In this document: positions 8,526-18,500 of the stretch, piece after piece
How the letters are laid out: every line of letters starts with the position of its first letter
Position numbering within the stretch: position 1 is the first letter of the stretch
Source of the DNA: Acetivibrio cellulolyticus CD2
GTDB lineage: Bacteria; Bacillota; Clostridia; Acetivibrionales; Acetivibrionaceae
Direction: 5' to 3'
DNA length: 64,000 nucleotides
NCBI RefSeq assembly: GCF_000179595.2
Contig: NZ_JH556658.1
Location: 659,176 to 723,175 of the forward strand
Program-made: the position numbers and the translations under genes
The notes under the pieces: generated by a model
What the model was told of the DNA's origin: nothing
Database searches by the model: none
The model's input: the letters and a program-made list of their open reading frames with translations, nothing else

Positions 8526-10067
8526 ATGTTAAGAAAAGTATCTTCGATTTTGATTGTTTGCCTCATGGTATTTAGTGTTTCAGTAAACGCTTTTGCTTCC
8601 GGAATGGATGATAAAGGTAATAGAAACACTAAAAATTATGTCTCAGATAGTAGAAGGCTAGAAAATAACGCAAAAATTGATGCTGAACGCAAGTTGGCTG
8701 ATTTACGGTGTAAAAAGCATATATCAAAAGATGACTTGGAAATCAAAAGAAATCTTGAGGAATACTTGAATGCTTGTGCTGATTATAGAAACTTTCACGG
8801 TTCCGTTCTTGTAAAAAAAGATGGCAGAGTGATTCTGGCAAATGGTTATGGAATGGCGGACTATGAGAATAATATACCAAACATGCCGAATACTCGATTT
8901 GCAATAGCATCTATGACAAAGCAGTTCACAGCCATGGCTATTTTGCAGCTTTATGAAAATGGAAAGCTAAATCTTGACGATAAGCTTTCAAAATATATAA
9001 CCGATTTTGCTAGGGGAGAAGAAATTACAATCCATCAGTTGCTTACTCACACTTCAGGTATAACAAATTACACCATGTTGCCTGAATTTTGGACTATGGA
9101 TAAAAAAGATCTTAATTTGGATAGTATAATTAGTATGATAAAGGACAAACCTCTCGATTTTAACCCTGGGGAGAGCTGGAATTACAGCAATTCAGGATAT
9201 GTATTGCTTGGCTATATTGTAGAGAATATAACAGGAAATAGCCTTGAGAAGTATATGGAAAAAAACATTTTTAAGCCACTTAAAATGAAGGACACCGGGG
9301 TGTGTTACAAAAATGACAAAAAGATGATAAAAACTGTTGCATATGACGGCTTTTTAGACATTGTCCCCATAGATGATTCGTTTGCTTTGAATGGTTTATT
9401 CGGTGCAGGGTATTTGTATTCAACGGTTGAAGATATTAATCGTTGGGACAAGGCTTTAAATTCCGATAAATTGGTCAGCAAAAATACTATGGATCTGATT
9501 TTCACTCCCCATGTTGAAATTGCACCTGATAATTACTATGGATATGGATGGGTTATTGTCGGAGATGGAGCTGATAAAGAAATCTATCATGATGGGTCTG
9601 TACCTGGTTTCAGTTCTATAATTTCGAGATTCGTGGATAGGGATACAAGTATTATAATTCTAAGTAACAACAGTACAGCTGGTTCAGGGATATACGACAT
9701 CAAGAATGATTTAAACTCTATACTGCTTGGACAGGATGTGGAATTACCTGTTGAGAAAAAATCAATAACTTTAGATACAGAAATACTTGACGGCCTAACT
9801 GGTACATATGAAGTTGCACCTGGTATAAACTTTACAATTTCAAGGGAAGAAAACCATTTATATGCTCAATTAACCGGCCAGGAAAAGTATGAAATATTCG
9901 CTAAATCAGAAACTCAGTTCTTTTATAGAATTGTTGATGCGGAGATTTCTTTCACAAGGGATGAGAACGGGCAAGTAATAGGGTTGGTATTGCACCAGTT
10001 GGGAATGGAGATTCCGGGACAAAAGATTACAGATTCCGAAGCTGAAACGGTTCAACCTGCGGCTTGA
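8526..10067 (+). CDS. Secreted beta-lactamase-family serine hydrolase with C-terminal DUF3471-like domain
   Basis: I chose ATG 8526 because AAAGGG lies 8 nt before it. GTG 8517 and ATG 8520 are in frame but too close to that site. The product is 513 residues with a signal peptide (LRKVSSILIVCLMVFSVSV, cleavage near AFA-SG). The PF00144 domain at ~75-390 keeps all three motifs: SMTK (Ser129, Lys132), YSNSGY and HDGSVPGF. It is expected to be active as a D-Ala-D-Ala carboxypeptidase, esterase or peptidase outside the membrane. Residues ~415-500 resemble the small beta-barrel DUF3471 domain found at the C-terminus of such enzymes. It sits next to an exporter that carries a degenerate copy of the same fold. 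The substrate is unknown. A role in trimming or releasing the exported product is inference. Confidence 0.85.
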   Translation: MLRKVSSILIVCLMVFSVSVNAFASGMDDKGNRNTKNYVSDSRRLENNAKIDAERKLADLRCKKHISKDDLEIKRNLEEYLNACADYRNFHGSVLVKKDGRVILANGYGMADYENNIPNMPNTRFAIASMTKQFTAMAILQLYENGKLNLDDKLSKYITDFARGEEITIHQLLTHTSGITNYTMLPEFWTMDKKDLNLDSIISMIKDKPLDFNPGESWNYSNSGYVLLGYIVENITGNSLEKYMEKNIFKPLKMKDTGVCYKNDKKMIKTVAYDGFLDIVPIDDSFALNGLFGAGYLYSTVEDINRWDKALNSDKLVSKNTMDLIFTPHVEIAPDNYYGYGWVIVGDGADKEIYHDGSVPGFSSIISRFVDRDTSIIILSNNSTAGSGIYDIKNDLNSILLGQDVELPVEKKSITLDTEILDGLTGTYEVAPGINFTISREENHLYAQLTGQEKYEIFAKSETQFFYRIVDAEISFTRDENGQVIGLVLHQLGMEIPGQKITDSEAETVQPAA

Positions 10068-10109
10068 GTATAATGAGAAAATGTTTCGAAAAAAGTTTTC
10101 AACCTGACA

Positions 10110-10134
10110 AAGCACCGGGTAACACCCGGTGCTT
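10110..10134. terminator. Hairpin between convergent genes
   Basis: AAGCACCGGGT (10110-10120) pairs perfectly with ACCCGGTGCTT (10124-10134) around AAC. It lies between the convergent hydrolase and solute-binding-protein genes. T-runs are weak on both sides, so the strength is uncertain, but the position fits a shared two-way terminator. Confidence 0.65.
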
Positions 10135-10154
10135 ATATTATAGCCTTTTATCCT

Positions 10155-11477
10155 CTATTTTTTACTAATACTGCTCTTGATTGAATTGATATCCTTTTCA
10201 TAATCATTTTTTATGATTTGTTCCATATTATCCAAAGCAGTTTTCGCATCACCTTCATTGCTTTCAATAAAATCTTCTATTCTTTCATTCCACCAACCAA
10301 AAAGCTTTGCATCCATAGGAGTAGCAAATACTAAAGGGGTTTTTTCACGTAGCTTTTCGTAAAGTTTATTAGAGTATTGACCTCCAAGGAAATCGCTCTG
10401 AACATTAAGTTTGCTTTCATAATCTTCCCTTTCGCGTTGAACCACTAACTTTACAAATTCCCAAGCTAATTCCTTATTTTTACTCTGACTGGTAATTGCA
10501 AGTGCTGGAGACCCATTTGTAGAGTAAACACCTAAAGGTAGCCTTGTGACCTTCCATTTTCCTTTTGTCTCCGGAGCCCATTGATTCAGGAGATATTCAC
10601 CCCAACACCCAAATTGAACCATTACTATCTCACCATTTTTTATCGCCTCTTGACCACCTGCATCCCAGATAGTTTTTGATATCGCAAGTCCTTCATTCTT
10701 TATACGTCTTGTCAAATCCAGTGCAATTTCATACTTATCAGTATTCCGTACAAAATTTAAATCTTTATCAAAAAATCCTTGTCCTGATGAAACCATATTT
10801 ATTGTATCGTTACTCCATTGGAAAACCCATTTATTATTCTTTTTCAATTCTTTGACCATTCCAAACCATTTTTCCGGATCTTCCATAAAATTGCCCAGTT
10901 CCTCAGGATCAGTCGGAAATCCATACTGCTCAAGAATATCAGTACGGTAATACAAAACTGAAGGACTATGATACAATGGAAGTGCCAGGAGCTTTTTATC
11001 ATCGAATGTCATTGTCCAGCTTAACTGATGGTCAGCAAATTTATGCAAGTCATTATTGGCATTATAGGGAGCCTGCAGTAGATTTTCAAGACCTTCTATA
11101 AAATTGAATTGCCCCATTGTGTCACTAAACAATAATAATGCATCCGGTGCTGTCCCTGATGCAATAGCACTAAGATACTTTTCAGCAGCATTTCCCTCTA
11201 TAGTTTGAAATTCTATAGTTTTTCCGGGGTGACTTTTCTCAAACTCATCTTTATATGGCAGCCAATCCTGATAATACCCCCATACGCTGATTTTATCAGA
11301 ATTACTGGAATTTGCATCGGGAGTTTTTGCCGGTTCAATACTATTAATAGGTTCAGTGCTATTGCGCGGTTGTAAGTCAACTTGTTTGTTTTCTGCATCA
11401 TTAAATTTAACTGAGTTACAGGATACAAGCAGTGATGCCATTAACATTAAAAGCATATACCTAAACAGTTTTCTCAT
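10155..11477 (-). CDS. Orphan extracellular solute-binding lipoprotein (sugar-type SBP)
   Basis: The start is ATG 11475-11477, 7 nt after GGAGG; a longer frame to 11591 lacks a ribosome site. The 440-residue product begins MRKLFRYMLLMLMASLLVSC, a lipoprotein signal with lipobox LVSC and lipid attachment at Cys20. The mature part reads as a family 1 solute-binding protein (SVWGYYQDWLPYKDEFEKSH, then ASGTAPDALLLF, ALPLYHSPSVLYYRTDILEQ, and a C-terminal ITSQSKNKELAWEFVKLV), the kind that binds oligosaccharides for ABC importers. No permease or ATPase is adjacent. Instead it follows a GGDEF-EAL membrane protein by 104 bp on the same strand, so it may present a ligand to that sensor rather than to a transporter. 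Confidence 0.85.
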   Translation of the reverse strand: MRKLFRYMLLMLMASLLVSCNSVKFNDAENKQVDLQPRNSTEPINSIEPAKTPDANSSNSDKISVWGYYQDWLPYKDEFEKSHPGKTIEFQTIEGNAAEKYLSAIASGTAPDALLLFSDTMGQFNFIEGLENLLQAPYNANNDLHKFADHQLSWTMTFDDKKLLALPLYHSPSVLYYRTDILEQYGFPTDPEELGNFMEDPEKWFGMVKELKKNNKWVFQWSNDTINMVSSGQGFFDKDLNFVRNTDKYEIALDLTRRIKNEGLAISKTIWDAGGQEAIKNGEIVMVQFGCWGEYLLNQWAPETKGKWKVTRLPLGVYSTNGSPALAITSQSKNKELAWEFVKLVVQREREDYESKLNVQSDFLGGQYSNKLYEKLREKTPLVFATPMDAKLFGWWNERIEDFIESNEGDAKTALDNMEQIIKNDYEKDINSIKSSISKK

Positions 11478-11581
11478 ACTCTTACCTCCAGTTTTTTGAG
11501 TGTTATCGGAATTACATATCGCAATGGTAACTGCAAACAAAGTGGTATACATGCTGAGATAAAAGAGTAAAATAATACCTT

Positions 11582-14281
11582 CTAAAACCATCCCTTATCA
11601 ATTGATATTGATTTTTTTCTTTCCTCCAGAAATACGAGAAACTGCGCAGGAGGAACAGGTTTGCTGAAAAAATACCCCTGCAGTTCGTCACATCCCATTT
11701 TTCTTAAACAGTTCACACTTTCGATAGTCTCAACTCCTTCGGCAGTTACCTTCAAATTAATATCCTTTGCCAACCTCAAAACAGACTTAATAACTGCAAC
11801 ATTATGTTTATCAAAAGGTATATTGCTAACAAATAATTTATCCAGCTTTAGCCCTGTAATTGGAAGCCCTTTGAGTGCTGACAGTGAAGAATATCCCATA
11901 CCGAAATCATCAATTGAAATGCTTAACCCCATATTTCTGATACTCGTCAACTCCTTAATAACCAGTTCCTTGTTTTCAATATTCAACCCTTCGGTTATCT
12001 CCAATTCCAGACATTCAGGATCTAATCCTGTTTCATTGATAATATTTTGGAGTAATAAAGACAAGTCATTATTTTTAAACTGAATCGGCGAGCAGTTTAC
12101 GGATATTCTCAGCTTATCATATCCTGCTCTTTTCCATTCCATCATTTGTCTGGCTGCTTCTCGCAATGCCCATTCTCCAATAGGTATAATAAGTCCTGTC
12201 TTTTCAGCAAGAGAAATAAATCTATCTGGTGATATCAACCCATTTTCGGGATCATGCCAACGAATTAATGCCTCTGCACCTATAAGCATTCCGGACTTTG
12301 CATCAATCTTTGGCTGATAATATAATGCAAAATCATTATTTTTAAGTGCCCGGTGCATACCATTCTCAATTCGCATTTTGTCCGGTATACCCAAACTATT
12401 GATCTGGGAATAAAAACAATACTTATTCCCACCGTGCTCTTTTGCCGAATACATTGCTATATCTGCGTTTTTAATAATATCACTTATCCCATCACCATCA
12501 TAAGGATACACACTTATTCCAAGGCTTCCTCCGATAAACACTTCCTTACCTTCCAGCCAAAAAGGTTTCTTCAGCGAATCAATTAAGGATATGGCAACAC
12601 TTTCGATTTCACTCATATTAAGCCCATTAAGTACAGTTACAAACTCATCGCCACCTAAACGGGCTATAAAAAAATTATTACTGTCAAGACCTGATAACGC
12701 TTTATTCATCCTTTCAGCAACCGAATTCAGCAGTAAATCTCCAGCAGCATGCCCCATTGTATCATTAACTTGCTTAAACCTGTCCAAGTCAATCATTATA
12801 ACTGCAGTATCTTCAATATTGTTCGATTCAGACTGTTTTTTATCTTCAATTATCAGTTTTAAATGATTTGTAAAATTCGACCTGTTTGGAAGACCTGTTA
12901 GATTATCATAATATGCTAATTGCTGAAGTTTTTGTTCTGATTGTAGAAGTTGATATGTTCTTTTTTCCAATTCTCCATACATTTTTCGGTAATCGGATAT
13001 CATTCCTGTTAAATCCTCAGACATCACTTTAAAATTTGACGTAAGAACTTTAAGCTCAAATATATTGGTATCAGGCCATTCAATCTTTTCCTGGGATCTT
13101 AGCTTTTCAGTAAGTCCGGTACTCTCATTCATAAGCCTTCCCAGATACTGAAGAACAATTCTGTTCATCGCTAATATAAGTATGGATATTAATATCAAAA
13201 ATAATGATATAACACGAACATGTGATAAATATGTATTAAAATATTCAGCTCTGTAATTTTTTATAGGTAATATTGCAACCATTTTATAATTATAAAATTC
13301 AGATTCATACATATAAAGAGCACCATCTGAATCATACAAAAGGCCGGATATACTTTTTAAATCGGGCTGCCACATGAAAAATCCTTCTGATATGTACCTG
13401 AATTTCCCTCCATTTGTCAAATTATAATAAAACTCATCTTCGGCTAAATCACCAGGAACAAGAACCTTCTCATTCTTGTCGATTACTTGTATATTTAATG
13501 GTATTGATGCAGTACTTATTTTTATCAAATCTTCAATACGTCCCATTTGTATTATTGATTTGAGATTAAGTGCTCTTAAGTCTTCATACGACCAATTTGA
13601 TATCTCTTCAATTATTTTATTGACAGTATTTTTGGTGCTGTCATAAGCATTAATCTCTATTCTTTTTTCGTAATTTCTACCATCAAGAACTGTATATACT
13701 ATGAATGGACCCAATATTCCTGTAATAGCTATATAAATTAAATAAGTTGCAATTGTGTGATACTTAACAGATACATTTTCAAATCCACATAATCTCTCAA
13801 AAGGAATATATGAAGTAAGTATGTCTACCAATACTGAGTTAAATATTCCATTTGCAGCACACATGAAAATAAGGGAATATGTTTCATTATTTATTAATCC
13901 CGTTAATGAATATTGCGTAGCCAGTATAGTCATGCTCCCTATAAATATCCAATATAATACATCCCAAACCACCAAAAACTTTTTCTTTCTATCATAAATC
14001 AAACATACGAATGCAACTTCCATAAAGCTTAATATAGGCTGTACTCCATGATTAAAAAACGCATATTCCAAGCCGTTAACTGCTGCAACAGCAAATAAAG
14101 CTCCCTTTGATCCATAAACCTTTAAAATCAATAGAAAAAAGATACTGCTTATCATATAATCTATCTCAAAAATTATATGTATGCCAGCAATTCTTCCTAA
14201 AAACGCCAAAAAAGTCAACAGAATAAACATTATTAATTTTTTAATAAAGATTTTATTGATAATTCTACTAAAATTAAACAA
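11582..14281 (-). CDS. Membrane-bound GGDEF-EAL cyclic-di-GMP enzyme
   Basis: An 899-residue protein starting at TTG 14281, 7 nt after GGGGG. The N-terminal ~210 residues are several hydrophobic helices. An extracytoplasmic sensor region (~210-345) closed by another membrane helix comes next, then a linker, a GGDEF domain (LGGDEF near 540) and an EAL domain (EALIRW near 671). The diguanylate cyclase motif is canonical. The EAL domain keeps the residues expected for phosphodiesterase activity: SVNCSPIQF, LELEITEG, DDFGMGYSS, LKLDKLF, TAEGVE and QGYFFSKP. No RxxD inhibitory site is visible five residues before GGDEF (the residues are SNNF). Both activities look possible, and which dominates cannot be read from sequence. 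It is upstream of the lipoprotein SBP gene in a probable two-gene operon. Confidence 0.9.
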   Translation of the reverse strand: MFNFSRIINKIFIKKLIMFILLTFLAFLGRIAGIHIIFEIDYMISSIFFLLILKVYGSKGALFAVAAVNGLEYAFFNHGVQPILSFMEVAFVCLIYDRKKKFLVVWDVLYWIFIGSMTILATQYSLTGLINNETYSLIFMCAANGIFNSVLVDILTSYIPFERLCGFENVSVKYHTIATYLIYIAITGILGPFIVYTVLDGRNYEKRIEINAYDSTKNTVNKIIEEISNWSYEDLRALNLKSIIQMGRIEDLIKISTASIPLNIQVIDKNEKVLVPGDLAEDEFYYNLTNGGKFRYISEGFFMWQPDLKSISGLLYDSDGALYMYESEFYNYKMVAILPIKNYRAEYFNTYLSHVRVISLFLILISILILAMNRIVLQYLGRLMNESTGLTEKLRSQEKIEWPDTNIFELKVLTSNFKVMSEDLTGMISDYRKMYGELEKRTYQLLQSEQKLQQLAYYDNLTGLPNRSNFTNHLKLIIEDKKQSESNNIEDTAVIMIDLDRFKQVNDTMGHAAGDLLLNSVAERMNKALSGLDSNNFFIARLGGDEFVTVLNGLNMSEIESVAISLIDSLKKPFWLEGKEVFIGGSLGISVYPYDGDGISDIIKNADIAMYSAKEHGGNKYCFYSQINSLGIPDKMRIENGMHRALKNNDFALYYQPKIDAKSGMLIGAEALIRWHDPENGLISPDRFISLAEKTGLIIPIGEWALREAARQMMEWKRAGYDKLRISVNCSPIQFKNNDLSLLLQNIINETGLDPECLELEITEGLNIENKELVIKELTSIRNMGLSISIDDFGMGYSSLSALKGLPITGLKLDKLFVSNIPFDKHNVAVIKSVLRLAKDINLKVTAEGVETIESVNCLRKMGCDELQGYFFSKPVPPAQFLVFLEERKKSISIDKGWF

Positions 14282-14737
14282 ATCTTGCCCCCGTGAGTTT
14301 TACATAAATTTGTACCTTTAAAAAATCTTGATCATATGACATGGATGCAATAAAATGTATTTTTTGTTTAAGCTGGAACGATGAAGAATTGATAATTAAT
14401 TATATACACAATACTCTGTGATTATATCATTCATATGCCTGCCAAAATATTAGTAAGATTTGCATGAGTTGTAGCAACTAAGTGTCGATTACTCAATGAT
14501 AGGCTAAATTAGCGCTAATGAATTTTTTTTCTTAACATAATTATTCGATGTGCGTAGAAAAGATTCCTTCTTGATTTTTCATTTTGACTGGTTAAATTAA
14601 ATAGGATAAATGTGAGGAAATTTGATAGTTGAAAAACATTATAAAGACAATGAAAAAATAGCTTCAGCAAAAAGGCGGAAGTTATTTTTTCATTCATGTA
14701 ATAATTTAATTTCTAACTATTTTTAACATGTTTGTAT

Positions 14738-14950
14738 CTATTTATTAACAGAAAATTTATATTGGCTGTATTTCATAGTAAGATTAGTGATTTTTATGTA
14801 GTAAGTTCCGGATGACAAACCAATTTTTCTAGAAGAATCATTTGAATCAAATTCTAATAAATTGGATTCATAAATAAACTCTTCTTGAGATTCAGAAGTT
14901 GCTTTATATAGTTCTATATCCATAGTAGAAGCATCAGTGTCCCTTGTCAT
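14738..14950 (-). pseudogene. Remnant resembling a pre-peptidase C-terminal (PPC) domain
   Basis: A 70-codon frame ends at 14738 and encodes a plausible end of a PPC-like beta-sandwich: DASTMDIELYKATSESQEEF, then GLSSGTYYIKITN, then YSQYKFSVNK. PPC domains normally sit at the C-terminus of secreted proteins, with TDIDLYL-like and SGTYYIKV-like strands. Here no signal peptide or other domain precedes it, and upstream codons give low-complexity FFF sequence. I read it as the surviving 3' end of a lost surface-protein gene. It could instead be chance. Confidence 0.4.
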
Positions 14951-15029
14951 ATTGGTATAAAAACAGAAGAAAAAAGAAGGTATTCTAACTTAAATGTGTC
15001 AGAATAAACGAGAAAGAATAAAAACATTA

Positions 15030-15434
15030 AAGACAGAAGGGGAAAAATAAGTTAGAATTAAAATGTCGAATAATAGAAAAATTAAGCGGTTGTTTGGTAA
15101 GTAAAAGACGAACTACAATAGATAGGTCAACTTTCATAGGAAGTTATCCGGCTAAGCATAATCTCGCCTTTTCAAAATCACGTTAAGACCGTAAGAGTAT
15201 TATTAACAAATTAATAATAAATTGAGGTGACCATGATATTAAATCAAGATTATCATGTGGACATCACTAAAAAGCGAACAAAAGGTATATGCATTAAATG
15301 GTATACCTAACTTTTATTTAGCCTCATTTGAATTAAGTAAAATAGGCAAAAACAAAGGGATAGAGATGACCGAAGCTTTTATGTCGCCTTAAACAATTGT
15401 AGAACTACATGTTAATTATGTCAACTTCTGTCTT
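15030..15434. repeat. Ten-bp inverted repeats bounding about 400 bp (MITE-like?)
   Basis: AAGACAGAAG (15030-15039) and its reverse complement CTTCTGTCTT (15425-15434) face each other across 385 bp with no intact gene. A perfect 11-bp inverted repeat (ATTCTAACTTA at 14982-14992, TAAGTTAGAAT at 15048-15058) overlaps the left end. This arrangement could be the ends of a small non-autonomous element. No target-site duplication was recognised, so chance is not excluded. Confidence 0.3.
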
Positions 15435-15524
15435 CTTAATAAATACTATCATAAGGGCAACAAATACTATTTTAAATATTTTAATTATAGATATAGAGTT
15501 TTAAAAAGGGAGGATTTACAATTA

Positions 15525-18500
15525 ATGAAGAGTAAGCGTAATTTTTTAGCAATACTAATATTATTAGTTTTGCTAACTAATCAAATCTTTAGTGTGTATG
15601 CAGGTGTAATTGAACCGCAAAATCCAGAGGTTTATACTCAGGAAATTAAATCGGATGTAAATTCAGATTCAAATTCCCAAACTGTATCTGGAGATACTTT
15701 AGAATCAAATTCTGAAACCAAAACAGGGGAAACTTCAGAACAAAATTCTAAAGTCGAATTAGAATCAATTTCAGATCCAAATTCCAAACCTACATCAGAC
15801 CAAACTTCAGAGATAAAATTAGTAGACATAACAAAAAGCGGAACTACTGATAATGACATTACTGTTGGGAGAAGTGTATATGGAGAAAGTGCAAATCCTG
15901 TTAGTGAATCGACTTTGATAGAAAAACCTATGTTTATGTCTGAGATTGAGGAACAAGTGGATGAGGAGGCTCCTACAGCACCTTCACATTTATCATCTGA
16001 TTCAAACACAGGTACTTCTATTGATTTGTCATGGTTAGGTTCTACTGACAATGTTGGAGTAGCAAAATACGAGGTATACGAAGGCATATCTGTAGTCAAA
16101 GCAGTGTATGGCGGAGAAACTTCGTGTACAATAACCGGTTTATCCGCTGACGGTGAATACAATTTTAGAGTCCGGGCAAAAGACGCAGCAGGAAACATTT
16201 CGAAATTAAGCAATACATTAATTGTTAACCTTAAAGATAGTGTACATATTGCGGCAGATACAACATTTTATGAAGACAGAATCTATCAGAATTTATATAT
16301 AGATAGTGGGACAATTAACTTAAATGGTTACAAATTAATTGTAAGAGGTAATCTTATACAATCTAATGGTGTGATGTATGTTAATAACGGGCAGTTAGAT
16401 GTACATGGAGATTACAGAATTCAGAAGGAAAACCTACAGACGAACGGAACTGTAAGTTACAGCTATAGTAGCGGTTACCTTAGAATGAATAATGAAAAGG
16501 ATAGAGTTACTGTGGGAGGCAGCTTTATTGATGACTCACGTTATAGTCATAGTGGTTATTTAACGGCTGGGTTACTTGAGATAAAAGGTGATTTCACACA
16601 AAAGTCAACATACCGATACTCTAATATTGACAATTTCTACGCAACGAGCAATCACAAAACAGTCTTAAGTGGAAGCGATTTGCAGACTGTTAGTTTTGAA
16701 GATGCTATATCAAAATTTGCCGTATTAGAAATAAAGAACTATTCTGAAGAAGGTATAAAATTAACCTGTATATTAAGTGCTGATAAGCTTATAGATAATG
16801 GCTGTAAAATAGAAAGTCCAAACTCCGAAAAGGTAGGTTGGAAGCTGACGAAAGATGAGACCTATGATGGTGATTTATATCTAGGGGCAGGAATACTGGA
16901 TTTGAATGGTTATCAGCTAACTGTTAAGGGAAGACTGATACAATCAGGAGGAACCATAGATATAAATGAAGGTAAGTTGTTTGTTGAAGGCGATTATAGA
17001 TTGCAGTCAGAGACTAAAAACAGTACTGGTAGCATATCTTACGGTTATAGCAACGGTTATTTGAAAATGGAAAATGAGCAGGACTATGTAAACATAGCTG
17101 GAGATTTCATAACACAGTCTCAGTGTGATCACACCGGATACTTGAAAGCAGGTGTTCTTGAAGTTAAAGGAGATTTTAATGAGTTGATTTATAACTCTTC
17201 ATATAATAACTTTAAGCCAACAGGAACTCATAAGACTATCTTAAACGGTGCAGAACCACAAACTGTTAAATTTGATGTTTCTTCAAATACATGTTTTAAT
17301 ATACTCGAAATAAGCAATACTTCAGCACAAGGAGTAAAGTTTGATTCGAAGGTAACTGTAACAAATAAAATTATAAATTCAGGATCAACTCTTCAAAATT
17401 CAGCTAACATATTTTTAGCATCCGGAGCAGTAATTGATGGAAATGTGTGGAGTTATGATTTGTCGATAGAACAAACTTATACACTTCAGAATGATTTAAC
17501 AGTCGAGGGAAGTTTATATGTAAATGGTGGAACGATAAACTTAAATGGATATAAGTTGACCGTAAAAGGTAATTTTATACATTATGGCGGTACAGTGTAC
17601 ATAAATAAGGGGCTGCTGACTATAGACGGAGACTATAGAATACAGAATGAAATCAAATCGACTGCTGGAACTGTCAGTTATTCTTACGGATATGGGATAC
17701 TGAAGATGATAGCTTTAGAGGATAGAGTTGTTGTAGGCGGAAGCTTTGTGGACGATTCAGATAACAGTCATAGTGGATACCTCACAGCAGGAGTGTTGGA
17801 GGTAAAGGGTGATTTTATACAAAAGACAACATACAGCTACGCAGATAGTAATAACTTCTATGGAAGCGGAAATCATAAAACAGTATTGAGTGGTAGCAAA
17901 CTTCAGACTGTAAGCTTTGAAGATGCTAATTCAAAATTCGGAATACTGGAGATAAAGAACTATTCTGAAGAAGGCGTGAAATTTACCAGTACACTAAATG
18001 CTGATCAGCTTATAGATAACGGATGCAGGATAGTATTTCCGAACTCTGAGTTGTCTGGGTGGAAGCTGACGAAAGATGAGGTGTACGATGGAAATTTACA
18101 TCTTGGAGCAGGGGTGCTTGATTTAAATGGATATAGCTTAACAGTAAAAGGAAGCTTGATACAATCAGGAGGAACTGTAGACATAAACAAGGGTAAGCTT
18201 TATGTTGTAGGGGATTATAGGATACAGACAGAAAAGAAAGCTGAGGATGGAAGCCTTAGTTATAGTTGCAGCAATGGATATTTAAAAATGATAAATGAAG
18301 GAGATTATATAAATGTAGCCGGGGACTTCATTACACAATCTCAGTACAGTCACAGCGGATATTTAAAAGCCGGAGTTCTGGAGGTTTGTGGGGATTTCAA
18401 TCAGCTAACTTATAGTTCCTACTACAACTTTAAGGCTGAAGGAACTCATAAGACGGTATTGTGCGGCACAGAGGCACAAAGTGTAAAGTTTGATAGTCCG

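Larger units (their letters stand above)
14282..15524. other. 1.24-kb stretch without a convincing intact gene, ahead of the giant surface-protein gene
   Basis: This AT-rich gap separates the divergent GGDEF-EAL and giant-protein genes. It holds a PPC-like coding remnant (14738-14950, minus), an 11-bp inverted repeat (14982-14992 / 15048-15058), a 10-bp inverted repeat 386 bp apart (15030-15039 / 15425-15434), and a less AT-rich patch at about 15115-15210. A 45-codon frame at 15255-15392 lacks a clear ribosome site. I recognise no known riboswitch. The ribosome site AAAGGGAGG of the giant gene is at its right end. Confidence 0.6.

Noticed and set aside
15080-15220. Cyclic-di-GMP riboswitch ahead of the giant adhesin gene
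   Set aside because: The expected GACGCAAAGCC core and its GNRA-capped neighbour stem are absent. The less AT-rich patch matches no riboswitch I know.
15255-15392. 45-codon ORF upstream of the giant gene
   Set aside because: It has no clear ribosome site and no recognisable domain, and it lies in the decayed stretch between the inverted repeats.
15638-16213. A 191-codon frame on the minus strand within the start of the giant gene
   Set aside because: It is the shadow of the Ser/Thr/Glu-rich and FN3 coding region. It has no ribosome site and its composition mirrors the plus-strand codons.
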